Source: Kribbella qitaiheensis (lineage in GTDB: Bacteria; Actinomycetota; Actinomycetes; Propionibacteriales; Kribbellaceae). Taken from it: a DNA stretch of 64,000 nt. Below the pieces are notes generated by a model. It was not told the origin of the DNA. It was given only the letters and a program-made list of their open reading frames with translations, and did not search any database. Where the stretch lies: contig NZ_CP043661.1 in the NCBI RefSeq assembly GCF_014217565.1, positions 744,001-808,000 on the forward strand. Direction: 5' to 3'. Shown here in pieces: positions 38,318 through 48,884 of this stretch. A program made the translations under genes and the position numbers. Each line of letters begins with the position of its first letter. The first letter of the stretch is position 1.

Positions 38318-39522
38318 GACCGCCCAGCCACCTTCTTCGCCGTGGTCTTGCGCGCCGGCGCCTTCTTGGTCGCGACCGACTTGCGCGCCGACTTCGCCGC
38401 CGCGCTCGCCTTCTTCGCCACTGTCTTCTTAGCGGCGGGCTTCTTGGCGGCGGCCTTCTTCGTAGCAGCCGCCTTCCGGCCACGCCCGGATGCCTTCGCC
38501 TCGAGCGAAGGCGAGGCCGCCTTGCCCGTCACGTTCGACGTACGGGCCGCAGCCTTCTCCGCTGCCGTCTGGGTGGAGCGACGATCGACGTCGCTGACGA
38601 CCTTCGCCGAGGCGGGCATCTTCTCCCGCTTGACCATGCACGCCAGCGTCTGGGCGTACACGTCGTCGGGGTCGAGCCGCCTGAGCTCCTCGCTCAGCAA
38701 CTCGGAGGTGTTCCGCCGCTTCAGCGCGACCGGCCGGTCCGGCTGGCCAGGAATGCTGAACGTCGCCACCGAGCCGTCCGGCCGGGTCAACGAGATCGGG
38801 CCGGCCGGAGTGAACATCCGTACCGCGGTGATGCCGGGCCCGCGCGAGTTGCGCTGCTCCACCGGGACGCCGAGCCGGCAGTGCAACCAGGCGGCCATCA
38901 GATCGGCACTTGCGTTGCCCTTGGCCGACACCACCTCGGCACCGGTCACCTTCGTCGGGAACTGGTCCAGCGCGGCCGCCATCAAGGCTCGCCACGGCGT
39001 CAACCGGCTCCACGCGAAGTCCGTGTCGCCCGGCGCGTAGCCCTCGGCCCGGACGTTGAAGTCGACCGAGCCCCGCCGGGTCGCGGCCGCGTCCGTGACC
39101 CGGCGACGGCCCAATGAGCCGAGGGGGTCCTCGTTCGGCACCTTCGGCCCGCCACCCGGCCACCAGACGATGACGGGGGAGTCGGGCAGCAGCAGCGGTG
39201 TGATGACGGACTCGGGCACCTTGGCGAGCTCGCCGTGCAGCCGCAGCAGCACCGCCTCGCCGGGAATGCCTTCGCCGACCCGTACTTCGGCGTCCAGGCC
39301 ACCCGTACCCCGGCCGGGCCGGAGGATCGCCACGAGCACCCGCGACGGGTGTTCGCGGCCGGCCTCGTTCGCCGCCTTCATCGCGTCGTGGTGCGACGCT
39401 TCGTCGACGACCACGACGATGGTGCCGACCATGCCCATCGCGGGCGAGCCGGCGTTGCGGCGGGCCTTCAGCAACGCCGACGCGATCCCGCTCGACGTCG
39501 TGTCGGTGAGGTCGATGATCAT
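38314..39522 (-). CDS. opcA: Glucose-6-phosphate dehydrogenase assembly protein OpcA with Lys/Ala-rich tail
   Basis: OpcA is needed for active G6PDH assembly in actinobacteria and cyanobacteria. The 402-residue chain shows the family's LLLPDSPVIVWWPGGGP, DFAWSRLTPWRALMAAALDQ and the late ELRRLDPDDVYAQTL. From about residue 315 it has an 85-residue tail rich in Lys, Ala and Thr (AAAKKPAAKKTVAKKA), like the end of histone H1-like proteins and like the UvrA tail in this window. It overlaps zwf (upstream) and pgl (downstream) by ATGA junctions. Confidence 0.92.
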   Translation of the reverse strand: MIIDLTDTTSSGIASALLKARRNAGSPAMGMVGTIVVVVDEASHHDAMKAANEAGREHPSRVLVAILRPGRGTGGLDAEVRVGEGIPGEAVLLRLHGELAKVPESVITPLLLPDSPVIVWWPGGGPKVPNEDPLGSLGRRRVTDAAATRRGSVDFNVRAEGYAPGDTDFAWSRLTPWRALMAAALDQFPTKVTGAEVVSAKGNASADLMAAWLHCRLGVPVEQRNSRGPGITAVRMFTPAGPISLTRPDGSVATFSIPGQPDRPVALKRRNTSELLSEELRRLDPDDVYAQTLACMVKREKMPASAKVVSDVDRRSTQTAAEKAAARTSNVTGKAASPSLEAKASGRGRKAAATKKAAAKKPAAKKTVAKKASAAAKSARKSVATKKAPARKTTAKKVAGRS

Positions 39523-41069
39523 GGCCGCCTCCAGGCGCGTCCGTCGCGGGCGAGCATCTCGTGGGCGGAGTCAGGTCCCCAGGCACCGGAGGCGTACTGC
39601 TCCGGCTTGCCGTGCTCGGCCCAGTAGTTGATCACCGGGTCGAGGATCTTCCAGCCGAGCTCCACCTCGGTGTGCTGCGGGAACAGCGGCGGGTCGCCGA
39701 GCAGGACGTCGAGGATGAGCCGCTCGTAGGCCTCGGGGGAGGACTCGGTGAAGGACCCGCCGTAGGCGAAGTCCATGTTCACGTCGCGGATCTCCATCAT
39801 CGTGCCGGGCACCTTCGCCCCGAACCGCATCGTGATGCCCTCGTCCGGCTGGATCCGCATCACCAGGGCGTTCTGGCCGAGTTCCTCGGTCTCCGTCTTG
39901 GTGAACGGCAGGTGCGGCGCGCGCTTGAACATCACGGCCACCTCGGTGACGCGCCGGCCGAGTCGCTTGCCGGTCCGCAGGTAGAACGGAACGCCTGCCC
40001 AGCGGCGGGTGTCCACGTCCACGCGCAGCGCGGCGAAGGTCTCGGTCGCAGACGAAGCCGGGATGCCGTCTTCCTGCAGGTAGCCCTTCACCTTCGTGCC
40101 ACCGGCCCAGCCCGCGGCGTACTGACCGCGAGCCGTGTGCAGGTCAAGGCGCTCCGGCAGCTTGACGGCCGCCAGCACCTTCTTCTTCTCCTGGCGCAGC
40201 GACCAGGCGTCGAAGCTGACCGGCTCTTCCATCGCGATCAACGCGAGCAGCTGGAGCAGGTGGTTCTGGATCACGTCGCGGGCAGCGCCGATGCCGTCGT
40301 AGTACCCGGCCCGGCCGCCGATGCCGATGTCCTCGGCCATCGTGATCTGCACGTGGTCGACGTAGTGGCTGTTCCAGACCGGCTCGAACATGGCGTTGGC
40401 GAACCGCAGCGCCAGCATGTTCTGGACGGTCTCCTTGCCCAGGTAGTGGTCGATCCGGAAGACCGCCTCGGGCGGGAAGACCGACTCGACCACCTGGTTC
40501 AGCTCACGAGCGCTCTTCAGGTCGTGCCCGAACGGCTTCTCGATCACCACCCGGCGCCACGAGCCCGGGTTCTCCTTGGTCAGGCCGTGCTCGTTCAGCT
40601 GCTGCACGACCTGCGGGAAGAGTCCCGGCGGGATGGACAGGTAGAACGCGTGGTTGCCGCCCGTACCGCGGTTGACGTCGAGCTCGTCCACCGTCTCGCG
40701 CAGCCGCTCGAAGGCGGCGTCGTCGGTCAGGTCGCCAGGGACGAACCGGAAGCCCTCGGCCAGTTGCTGCCAGACCTCCTCGCGGAACGGGGTCCGGGCG
40801 TGCTCCTTGACGGAGTCGTGCACGATCTGCGCGAAGTCCTGGTTGCTGAAGTCACGCCGGGCGAAGCCGACCAACGCGAAACCGGGCGGCAACAGGCCCC
40901 GGTTCGCCAGGTCGTACACCGCCGGCATCAGCTTCTTGCGGGCCAGGTCGCCGGTGACGCCGAAGATCACCAGGCTGCACGGCCCGGCGATCCGGGGGAG
41001 CCGCCGGTCCTGGGGATCCCGCAGCGGGTTCACCGGACCGGTGGTCTCCTCGTCGAACTCGATGGTCAT
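39519..41069 (-). CDS. zwf: Glucose-6-phosphate 1-dehydrogenase
   Basis: The 516-residue G6PDH has the NADP-binding VIFGVTGDLARKKLMPA, the active-site peptide RIDHYLGKETVQN with catalytic His region, and conserved IEKPFGHD. It commits glucose-6-phosphate to the oxidative pentose phosphate pathway and makes NADPH. The start at ATG 41069 is supported by GGGAGG nearby, but both the RBS and start lie inside a predicted stem (see the hairpin at 41068-41150). Coupled by overlap to opcA. Confidence 0.97.
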   Translation of the reverse strand: MTIEFDEETTGPVNPLRDPQDRRLPRIAGPCSLVIFGVTGDLARKKLMPAVYDLANRGLLPPGFALVGFARRDFSNQDFAQIVHDSVKEHARTPFREEVWQQLAEGFRFVPGDLTDDAAFERLRETVDELDVNRGTGGNHAFYLSIPPGLFPQVVQQLNEHGLTKENPGSWRRVVIEKPFGHDLKSARELNQVVESVFPPEAVFRIDHYLGKETVQNMLALRFANAMFEPVWNSHYVDHVQITMAEDIGIGGRAGYYDGIGAARDVIQNHLLQLLALIAMEEPVSFDAWSLRQEKKKVLAAVKLPERLDLHTARGQYAAGWAGGTKVKGYLQEDGIPASSATETFAALRVDVDTRRWAGVPFYLRTGKRLGRRVTEVAVMFKRAPHLPFTKTETEELGQNALVMRIQPDEGITMRFGAKVPGTMMEIRDVNMDFAYGGSFTESSPEAYERLILDVLLGDPPLFPQHTEVELGWKILDPVINYWAEHGKPEQYASGAWGPDSAHEMLARDGRAWRRP

Positions 41070-41150
41070 CGGGCCTCCCGGTCCGGACTGAGGAGTGGAA
41101 GGAGCGAAGCGACTGGAGGGACGAGGGAAGACCGGGAGCCAAGGCCCGAT
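41068..41150 (-). promoter_or_regulatory. Leader hairpin sequestering the zwf ribosome binding site
   Basis: In the zwf leader RNA, the segment encoded at 41150-41143 and 41137-41130 pairs perfectly with 41083-41068: two 8-bp helices separated by a 5-nt bulge. The 3' arm reads GACCGGGAGGCCCGAT, so it contains the RBS GGGAGG and runs into the start codon. The 46-nt loop is pyrimidine-rich on the transcript. A translational switch or thermosensor is plausible but unproven. Confidence 0.6.
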
Positions 41151-41184
41151 GACCCGCCGCGCCGGAGGCGCGGCCTCAGTACAG

Positions 41185-42798
41185 TCATGCGCCGCCGTCC
41201 TCCGATTTGTCAGGTGCGTCGAGTAGGGAGATCAGCTGCTCCACACCGGCGGCGGGATCGGTGAGGTGCAGCCGCAGTACGGGCCGGCCCCGGTCGGCCA
41301 GGACGCCGGCGTCGCCCGCGGCCTGCGCCGTGATCAGCGTGCCGAACGAGAACGGGCGGTCCGGGATCTCGACGTCGGCCGATTCCGACGACGTGATCTG
41401 CAGGAACACGCCCTGTTGGTGGCCACCCTTGTGGTACTGACCGGTGGAGTGCAGGAACCGCGGTCCCCAGCCGAAGGTGACCGGGCGTCCGGTGCGCTTG
41501 CTCAGCGCCGGCCGGATGGCCATCAGGTTCTCGTCGCGCTCCGAGTCCAGATACGCCATGACAGCGAGGTACCCGTCTTCGCCGAGGTTACCAAGGAGCG
41601 AATCGAGTGCACCCTGCACCGAGTCGACGCCGTCCAGCAGACCGTCGGTCCCACGGACCTCCACAGCACCGTCGGTGAAGGCAGCAGCCTCCGCCTCGGG
41701 CTGGGCGTCCAGCAGACCACGAGCCGCCTTCTTGGCGCTCTCCACGTCCGGCTGGTCGAACGGGTTGATCCCGAGCAGGTAACCGGCCACAGCGGTGGCG
41801 GTCTCCCACAACAGCATCTGCCCGCCGAGCGAACCCGACGTCAGTGCGGTCGGTACGTCGCTGGTCGCTTTGTCGGCCAGCAGCGCGTTGACGATGTCGG
41901 CCGCGTTGCTGTGCAGCTCAGGTGCGTGCAGACCCTTCACCGCGACCGGCAGCACACCGGTGCCGTTCTTTCCGGTGCTCTCGGCAATCAACTGCTCCGC
42001 CCAGTCCGGGAACCCGACGATGTCGGAGCCGTCGGCGGTGATGATCGCCTTGTCCCGGTCGCCGCTTGCGGCCAGTACTGCGCCCAGCAGGAGCGCCGGG
42101 TTGTCCGCGGAGTCGTCCTGCAGCGCCGGAGCCGCCTCAGCGGCCTGGTCCAGCAGTTCGGCCACATCGGCGCCGGCCAGACCAGAAGGCACCAGACCGA
42201 AGGCGGTGAGCGCGCTGTAGCGCCCACCGACGTTCGGGTCGGCCAGGAAGGTCTTGCGGTAGCCCTCGTCGGCCGAGAGCTTCTCGAACGGCGAGCCCGG
42301 GTCGGTGACGACGACGACCCGCGAGGAGGCGTCGATCCCGGCGTCGGTGAACGCCTTCACGAACACGCGACGCTGGCTATCGGTCTCGACCGTGCCGCCC
42401 GACTTGCTCGAGACGACGATCACCGTGCGCTGCAGGTCGCCGGCCAGCGCCCGGGCGATCACGCTCGGGTTGGTCGAGTCCAGCACGACGAGGTCGACGC
42501 CCGCCGTACGGGTGATGACCTCGGGGGCCAGTGACGAGCCGCCCATGCCCGCGAGCACGATCCTGTCCAGGCCCTCGGCACGCAGCTCGGCCAGCAGCGC
42601 CTCGATCTCGGCCAGCAGCGGCCGCGAGGTGTCGTGCAGGTCGACCCAGTTCAGCCGGATCGCCGACTCGGACTCGGCCTCCGGACCCCAGATGGTGGCG
42701 TCCTTGGCCGCGATCCGGGAGGCGATCTTCTCGGCGACCAGGCGGTCGACAGTCGCCGCCCAGTCGCCGTTCTGTGCCGCTACTGAGGGAGTGCTCAC
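41185..42798 (-). CDS. pgi: Glucose-6-phosphate isomerase
   Basis: The 537-residue protein is of the phosphoglucose isomerase type seen within actinobacterial pentose-phosphate operons. SIS-domain signatures are [26 protein letters not shown] [17 protein letters not shown], and [17 protein letters not shown]. It links glycolysis with the pentose phosphate pathway. Its ATG overlaps the tal stop. The 115-nt gap to zwf holds the leader hairpin. Confidence 0.93.
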   Translation of the reverse strand: MSTPSVAAQNGDWAATVDRLVAEKIASRIAAKDATIWGPEAESESAIRLNWVDLHDTSRPLLAEIEALLAELRAEGLDRIVLAGMGGSSLAPEVITRTAGVDLVVLDSTNPSVIARALAGDLQRTVIVVSSKSGGTVETDSQRRVFVKAFTDAGIDASSRVVVVTDPGSPFEKLSADEGYRKTFLADPNVGGRYSALTAFGLVPSGLAGADVAELLDQAAEAAPALQDDSADNPALLLGAVLAASGDRDKAIITADGSDIVGFPDWAEQLIAESTGKNGTGVLPVAVKGLHAPELHSNAADIVNALLADKATSDVPTALTSGSLGGQMLLWETATAVAGYLLGINPFDQPDVESAKKAARGLLDAQPEAEAAAFTDGAVEVRGTDGLLDGVDSVQGALDSLLGNLGEDGYLAVMAYLDSERDENLMAIRPALSKRTGRPVTFGWGPRFLHSTGQYHKGGHQQGVFLQITSSESADVEIPDRPFSFGTLITAQAAGDAGVLADRGRPVLRLHLTDPAAGVEQLISLLDAPDKSEDGGA

Positions 42799-43916
42799 TT
42801 CGTGGCCGCCTTGAGGGCTGCCGTGACGGTGTCCTGCAGCTCGGACCAGGACGCGTCGAACTTGCTGACGCCCTCGTCCTCGAGCAGCTGCACGACCTCG
42901 TCGTAGGAGATCCCCAGCTTCTCCAGGTCGGCGATCACCTTACGGTCGCCGTCGTAGTCGCCGGTGACGGCGTCGCCGCGGACGTCGCCGTGGTCGGCGA
43001 ACGCGTCCATCGTTGCCTGCGGCATCGTGTTGACGACGTTGGAGACGACCAGCTCCTCGACGTACAGGGTGTCCTTGTACGCCGGGTCCTTGACGCCCGT
43101 GGACGCCCAGAGCGGCCGCTGCGCCTTGCCGCCGGCGGTCTCGATCTCGCGCCAGCGGTCCGAGGAGAAGATCTCCTCGTACAGCTCGTAGGCGAGCCGC
43201 GCGTTGGCGATCGCGGCCTTGCCCTTCAGGGCCTTCGCTGCGTCTTCAGAGGCGGTGCCGATGAATGCGTCCAACCGCTTGTCGATCTCGGTGTCCACCC
43301 GGCTGACGAAGAACGAGGCGACGCTGGCCAGCTTGGTCACGTCGTGACCGTTGTCGAGCGCCTTCTCCAGGCCGGTCAGGAACGCGTCCGCGACGGCCTT
43401 GTACCGTTCGAGGGAGAAGATCAGCGTCACGTTCACACTGATGCCCGCGGCAAGCGTCTCGGTGATCGCCGGGATGCCTTCCTTGGTGGCCGGGATCTTG
43501 ACGAAGACGTTCTCCCGGCCGACGGTCTCCCACAGCTCCTTGGCCTGGCCGACCGTCTTGGCGGTGTCCCGGGCGAAGCCGGGCTCGACCTCGATCGAGA
43601 CCCGGCCGTCGACACCGTCGGTGTCGTCGTAGACCGGCTTGAACAGGTCCGCGGCGTTCCGGACGTCGTCGGTGGTGATCACCCGGATCGCCTGATCGGT
43701 CGAGACACCGTCGGCCGCGAGCCGCTCCACCTGCTCGGCGTACGCGCCGGCGTCGGAGATGGCCTTGGCGAAGATCGTCGGGTTGGTGGTCACCCCGCTG
43801 ACGTGCTGGTCGTGGATCAGGGTCGCCAGGCTGCCGCTGGTCAGCCGCTGCCGGGACAGGTCGTCGAGCCAGATGGATACCCCGGCGTCGGCGAGGTCTT
43901 TCAAACGATCGGTCAT
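42795..43916 (-). CDS. tal: Transaldolase
   Basis: The 373-residue actinobacterial-type transaldolase has the N-terminal [25 protein letters not shown], the phosphosugar-handling [12 protein letters not shown] (Schiff-base Lys region) and [13 protein letters not shown], and the late [13 protein letters not shown]. It moves a three-carbon unit between sugar phosphates. The start ATG 43916 is 35 nt after the corrected transketolase stop. In the raw sequence a frameshift makes tkt read straight through into tal. Confidence 0.95.
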   Translation of the reverse strand: MTDRLKDLADAGVSIWLDDLSRQRLTSGSLATLIHDQHVSGVTTNPTIFAKAISDAGAYAEQVERLAADGVSTDQAIRVITTDDVRNAADLFKPVYDDTDGVDGRVSIEVEPGFARDTAKTVGQAKELWETVGRENVFVKIPATKEGIPAITETLAAGISVNVTLIFSLERYKAVADAFLTGLEKALDNGHDVTKLASVASFFVSRVDTEIDKRLDAFIGTASEDAAKALKGKAAIANARLAYELYEEIFSSDRWREIETAGGKAQRPLWASTGVKDPAYKDTLYVEELVVSNVVNTMPQATMDAFADHGDVRGDAVTGDYDGDRKVIADLEKLGISYDEVVQLLEDEGVSKFDASWSELQDTVTAALKAATK

Positions 43917-43951
43917 GTCCGAAGCCCTCCGAAATGTTCTGTTGTGGATGT

Positions 43952-46137
43952 TCAGTTTTTTGCCGCGGCGTAGGTGTCGGCAGGTCCGACCGGCCCGGAG
44001 GCCGCGCGTCCCGCCGGTACCCCGCTGCCACCGAGCTCGGGCCGCCGTGGCGATGCTGTCCTTCGCGGCCTGTACGACGGCGTCGGCCGTGATCCCGAAC
44101 TCCGTGTACAGCTTCTGGTAGTCGGCCGAAGCGCCGTAGTGCTCCAGGCTCACGCTGCGCCCGGCGTCGCCGATGATCTCGCGCCAGCCGAGCTTGATCC
44201 CGGCCTCGACCGAGACGCGGGCCCGGACGGCGGTCGGGATGACCGAGTCGCGGTAGGCGTCGTCCTGCTCGTCGAACCACTCGCGCGACACCATCGAGAC
44301 GACGCGGGCCTTGATGCCCTCGGCGGCCAGCGTCTTGCTCGCCTCGACGGCCAGCTGCAGCTCGGAGCCGGTGCCGATGAGGATCACATCCGGCGTACCG
44401 TCCGTGTCGAGCAGCGTGTAGCCGCCCTTGTGCACGTTCTCCGTGGTCGCGTAGCCGTCCGTACCGCGGGGGTAGGTCGGCACGTTCTGCCGGGTCAGCA
44501 CCAGGCCGGCCGGGCGGTCGGTGTGCTGGAGGATGGTGGCCCAGGCAGCCGCCGTCTCGTTCGCGTCGGCGGGGCGGACCACGTCGAGGCCCGGGATCGC
44601 GCGCAGCGCGGCCAGGTGCTCCACCGGCTGGTGCGTCGGTCCGTCCTCGCCGAGGCCGATCGAGTCGTGCGTCCAGACGTACGTCACGGGCAGCTTCATC
44701 AGCGCGGCCAGCCGGACCGACGGGCGCATGTAGTCGCTGAAGACGAGGAACGTGCCGCCGTACGGGCGGGTGCCGCCGTGCAGCGCGATGCCGTTCAGCA
44801 CCGAGCCCATGCCGTGCTCACGGATCCCGAAGTGCAGGACCCGGCCGTACTCGTTGCCCTGGAACTCCTTGGTGGCGTGCTCCGCCGGGATGAACGACGG
44901 CTGGCCCTTCGGCGTCGTGTTGTTCGAGCCGGCCAGGTCGGCCGAGCCGCCCCACAGCTCGGGCAGCTCCGGCGCGATCTTGGTGAGCACCTCGCCGGAG
45001 GCCGCGCGGGTGGCGACACCCTTCGCGTCGGCGTCCCAGCTCGGCAGCGCGTCCAGCCAGCCCTTCGGCAGCTCGCGCTTGCTGAGCCGCTCGAACAGCT
45101 CGGACCGCTCGGGCGTCGCCGTCTTCCAGGCGTCGAACTTCTTGGTCCACTCGGCCTGCTCGGCCTGACCGCGCTCGACGGCCTTGCGGGTGTGCTCGAT
45201 GACGTCGGGGGCGACGTCGAAGCTCTTCTCCGGGTCGAGGCCGAGGACCTTCTTGGTCGCGGCGACCTCGTCAGCGCCCGCGGCCGAGCCGTGGATCTTG
45301 CCGGTGTTCTGCGCGTTCGGGGCCGGCCAGCCGATGATCGTGTGCAGCCGGATGAAGGTCGGCTTGTCGGTGACCGCGTGGCCCGCCTCGATCGCGTCGT
45401 ACAGGGCCTGCACGTCTTCTTCGTAGCCGGTGCCGCCGTTGGTCCAGTCGACGTCGTGGACGTCCCAGCCGTACGCCGCGTAGCGGGCGGCGACGTCCTC
45501 GGAGAACGCGATGTCGGTGTCGTCCTCGATGGAGATCTTGTTGGCGTCGTAGATCAGCGTCAGGTTGCCGAGCTTCTGGTGCCCGGCGAGCGAGGAGGCC
45601 TCCGACGAGACGCCCTCCTCCAGGTCACCGTCCGACGCGATCGCGTAGATGCGGTGGTCGAACGGGCTCTCGCCGGCAGCGGTGTCCGGGTCGAACAGGC
45701 CCGCGCTCGCGGCGGGCGGCCATCGCCATCCCGACCGCGTTGCCGACGCCCTGGCCGAGCGGGCCGGTGGTCGTCTCGACACCGGGGGTGTGGCTGTACT
45801 CCGGGTGGCCCGGCGTCGCGCTGCCCCAGGTGCGCAGCGACTTGAGGTCGTCCAGCTCCAGGCCGAAGCCGGCCAGGTACAGCTGGATGTACAGCGTGAG
45901 GCTCGAGTGCCCGGCGGACAGCACGAACCGGTCGCGACCGGCCCAGTGCGGGTCGGCGGGGTTGTGCCGCATCACCTTCTGGAACAGCAGGTAGGCGGCC
46001 GGGGCGAGGCTCATCGCCGTACCGGGGTGGCCGTTGCCGACCTTCTCCACAGCATCCAGCGCGAGCACGCGTACGGTGTCGACCGCATTCTTGTCGAGCT
46101 CGGTCCAGTCAAGCTTGGGGCTGGTCTTCTCCGTCAC
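43952..46137 (-). CDS. tkt: Transketolase (two one-base frameshifts in this sequence)
   Basis: Thiamine diphosphate-dependent transketolase, 727 residues after correction. Visible motifs are [35 protein letters not shown], the ThDP-binding [18 protein letters not shown] (Gly-Asp start) and the late [18 protein letters not shown]. One extra base at 45698-45702 breaks the frame after RRERG. Another at 44039-44043 abolishes the true end, which when corrected reads [18 protein letters not shown] to ADTYAAAKN and stops at 43952. Both breaks are GGCC turned into five bases. GTG start at 46137. The gene heads the pentose-phosphate operon. Confidence 0.92.
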
Positions 46138-46454
46138 GCCGGCGGCGCTCCTCTCAATGGCTGCGAACAGTCCGTTTGGTCGGTGTCAGAGGGGCCGGCC
46201 GGACCCGTAGGTCCCATGCCGTGAGCGCCCCCGCGCTGCACCGTGAGCGAGCCTACTCGCCAAGTCGTCCCCGACCCTTCACACCTCGCCAACCGGACTC
46301 GCAGGTTGCTTGTTCCCGAACGTCTCGGACGTCACATCGGTACCCACGACGACACCTGTCCAAGGGCCGGTTAGGGCTCTCCTACGGCCCGTCGTAGACT
46401 GTCGAATCGTCAGCGCCGGTACCCCGGCGTCAACCCACTCAGTTCGAGGTGTTC
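46138..46454. other. Divergent intergenic region between tkt and ctaB
   Basis: This 317-nt gap contains no convincing gene. It should carry the outward promoters for the pentose-phosphate operon (minus) and ctaB (plus). A TAGACT hexamer near 46393 could be a -10 element for ctaB. No further structure is evident. Confidence 0.5.
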
Positions 46455-47444
46455 GTGACGGCCGTCGACCCGCGTCCAGCCGCGACGACGTCGTACCCGG
46501 CGCCGCTGCCGACCGACCCAGCCCTGGAGATCGATCAGTCTCTGGTGCCGGCGGGCCCGTCGGTGCGCGACGTGATCAAGGCGTACGTCGGTCTGACCAA
46601 GCCACGCATCATCGAGCTCCTGCTGATCACGACCGTGCCGGTGATGTTCCTGGCCGCGGGTGGCGTGCCAGGGCTCGGTGTGGTCGCGGCGACCCTGCTC
46701 GGCGGCATCCTCGCCGCGGGCAGCGCCAACACGATCAACTGCGTGCTCGACCGCGACATCGACGAGCAGATGCGCCGGACCCGGCGGCGGCCGCTGCCGC
46801 GCCACGCGGTCAGCCCGCGCTCGGCGACGGTGTTCGGCATCGTGCTGGGGATCCTGGCCACCATCGAGCTCGGCCTGCTGGTCAACTGGCTGTCCTCGCT
46901 GCTGGCGCTGGCGGCGAACGCCTTCTACGTCTTCGGCTACACGATGGTGCTGAAGCGGCGGACCGTGCAGAACATCGTCTGGGGCGGGATCGCGGGCTGC
47001 TTCCCGACCCTGATCGGCTGGACCTCGGTCACGAACTCCCTTGCCTGGACCCCGTTGGTGCTGTTCGCCGTGGTGTTCTTCTGGACGCCGCCGCACACCT
47101 GGGCACTGGCCATGCGGTACCGCGAGGACTACGCCTCGGTCGACGTGCCGATGCTGCCCGTCGTCGCGACGCCCGTCCAGACGGCCCGGCAGATCCTTGC
47201 CTACAGCATCGTCATGGTGCTCACCTCGATCGCCTTGTGGCCGGTCGGTGGCACGGGCTTCGTGTACCCGCTCGCGGCCGTAGTACTGGGTGTCGTCTTC
47301 CTGCGTGAGGCGTTTGCCCTGCTGGCACGGGCGAACACCGGCGCCGACGGACCCGCGCTGCGCCCGATGCGGTTGTTCCACTTCTCCAACATCTACCTGG
47401 CGCTCCTCTTCATCGCCGCAGCCATCGACCCCCTCCTGCGCTAG
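46455..47444 (+). CDS. ctaB: Protohaem IX farnesyltransferase (haem O synthase)
   Basis: The 329-residue UbiA-family prenyltransferase attaches farnesyl to haem b for cytochrome oxidase. It has the Asp-rich motif NCVLDRDIDEQMRRTRRRPL, a second motif YREDYASVDVPMLP, and about nine TM helices. GTG 46455 fits GAGG five bases upstream better than GTG 46449. It pairs functionally with the haem A synthase gene near 51.3-52.3 kb. Location next to tkt is the common actinobacterial order. Confidence 0.95.
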   Translation: MTAVDPRPAATTSYPAPLPTDPALEIDQSLVPAGPSVRDVIKAYVGLTKPRIIELLLITTVPVMFLAAGGVPGLGVVAATLLGGILAAGSANTINCVLDRDIDEQMRRTRRRPLPRHAVSPRSATVFGIVLGILATIELGLLVNWLSSLLALAANAFYVFGYTMVLKRRTVQNIVWGGIAGCFPTLIGWTSVTNSLAWTPLVLFAVVFFWTPPHTWALAMRYREDYASVDVPMLPVVATPVQTARQILAYSIVMVLTSIALWPVGGTGFVYPLAAVVLGVVFLREAFALLARANTGADGPALRPMRLFHFSNIYLALLFIAAAIDPLLR

Positions 47445-47707
47445 ACATCGGCCAACAGCCCTTTCCTTCCCTACCGCTCCCTGCGTCTCGCGTGGTCCGC
47501 TAGTTGCTAGGGGCATCGAGCGGAATCGCCCGGCAAAGTTCGGGTTGTGCCTGCGGTGGCACAGATAGTTGCCTCGGCGCTCGTTTCTTTCGGTGAACAG
47601 TTGGTGGCTGGGAGTCGTCCCGTTGACCTGGCCGGGTCCGAGTGCTGCCATTGGACAGGTCCGCGGAGTGGCTCCAGCTGGGGCGGACGGCGCGTCAGGG
47701 GGATGTA

Positions 47708-48832
47708 GTGGGGGTCAGAAAAGCACGTATAGCAGCGGTTTCGGTGGTGGCGTTGCTCGGTACGACGTTGTCGGTCGGGCCGGCCGAGGCGGGGGTGGGG
47801 CACAGCAGCCTTCGACCCGTGGTGACCGGGTTGGACGGGCCTCGCGGGGTCGCTGTCAGCGCTGACGGCCGGAAGGTCGTCTACAGCGTGACCGACGGGT
47901 CGGTGTACGAGGCATCCGCGACGGGGCTGAACAAACACATCCGCAAGCTCGGCCAGGTGCCGGGAGGCTTCCCGCCCGCGATCGACACCAATGTCTGGGG
48001 CGTGACGTACGCGCTCACCGGTGGTGGCGGGCCGGAAGGCGACAGCCCGCGAGGCGGTGCGACGCTCTTCAAGTTACGGCCGGGTAAGTCCGCGCAGGTG
48101 GTCGCCGACATCGCGGCGTACCAGGCTCATGATCCGGATCCGTACGATCTGGAGAACTTTCCGACGGACACGAACCCGTTCGGGGTGGCTGCGCTGCGTG
48201 ACGGCACCGTGCTGGTGTCGGACGCCGCCGGGAACGACCTGCTGAGGGTCTGGCCGAACGGCCACATCAAGACGATCGCCAGGATCAAGCCGCGCCTCGT
48301 CAAGGTGCCGTCAGGTCTGCCCGCCATGGACCCGGAGGGCAACCCGTTGCCGCCGGCCGGCACCCCAGTCATGGCCGAGGGCGTCGCCACTTCGGTGACG
48401 GTCGGCACGGACGGCTACTACTACCTCGGTGAGCTGCGGGGCTTCCCGGCCACGCCTGGTACGTCGGAGATCTGGCGGATCAAGCCGGGATCGGTCGGTG
48501 CCGTTTGCGACCCGGCCCATCCGTACCGGGGCAACTGCCAGCGGTACGCCGACGGCTACACCTCGATCGTCGATCTGGGTGCTGGTCCAGGAAACAAGAT
48601 CTACGTGGTCGAACTGGCCAAGGCGAGCTGGCTGCAGTTCGAGCTCAACGGCGCGACCGATGGCGCCCTGTTCGTGCAGTACCGCGGTGGTCACCAACGC
48701 GGCGGCTTCAGGCACGAGCTGGCCAAGGGCAAACTCACCCTCCCGGGCGGCGTTGGCGTCAGCAAGAGCGGAGCGGTCTACGTAGCGTCCCCGATCTTCG
48801 GCCCAGGCTCCATCGCAAGGGTCCTGCACTAG
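47708..48832 (+). CDS. Secreted ScyD/ScyE-family beta-propeller-like protein
   Basis: The 374-residue protein has a Sec signal peptide (RKARIAAVSVVALLGTTLS...AEA) and repeated propeller-like blades (LDGPRGVAVSADGRKVVYS, NPFGVAALRDGTVLVSDAAG, GVATSVTVGTDGYYYLGEL, LPGGVGVSKSGAVYVASP). This pattern, with LRGFPATPGTSEIWRI, fits ScyD/ScyE-type extracytoplasmic proteins of unknown activity. GTG 47708 follows a run of G residues at proper spacing; an in-frame ATG at 47642 lacks an RBS. Stands alone. Confidence 0.8.
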   Translation: MGVRKARIAAVSVVALLGTTLSVGPAEAGVGHSSLRPVVTGLDGPRGVAVSADGRKVVYSVTDGSVYEASATGLNKHIRKLGQVPGGFPPAIDTNVWGVTYALTGGGGPEGDSPRGGATLFKLRPGKSAQVVADIAAYQAHDPDPYDLENFPTDTNPFGVAALRDGTVLVSDAAGNDLLRVWPNGHIKTIARIKPRLVKVPSGLPAMDPEGNPLPPAGTPVMAEGVATSVTVGTDGYYYLGELRGFPATPGTSEIWRIKPGSVGAVCDPAHPYRGNCQRYADGYTSIVDLGAGPGNKIYVVELAKASWLQFELNGATDGALFVQYRGGHQRGGFRHELAKGKLTLPGGVGVSKSGAVYVASPIFGPGSIARVLH

Positions 48833-48884
48833 CAGGACAAACCCGGGGCGCCCGCTTTCACCAACCGGACCAGGCGCTCCGGGT
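48821..48884 (+). terminator. Two hairpins at and after the ScyD-like stop
   Basis: GTCCTGC/GCAGGAC (48821-48838) folds across the stop codon. ACCCGGGGCGCC (48841-48852) pairs with GGCGCTCCGGGT (48873-48884) with one mismatch. There is no U-run, as is usual for actinobacterial terminators. Confidence 0.6.

Noticed and set aside
42795..45782. Transketolase-transaldolase fusion protein of 995 residues
   Set aside because: Correcting one base at 44039-44043 gives a natural transketolase end and stop at 43952, with a separate tal start at 43916.
43974..45845. Plus-strand 623-codon frame opposite tkt
   Set aside because: Antisense shadow rich in Arg/Val/Gly. Transketolase motifs on the other strand are unambiguous.
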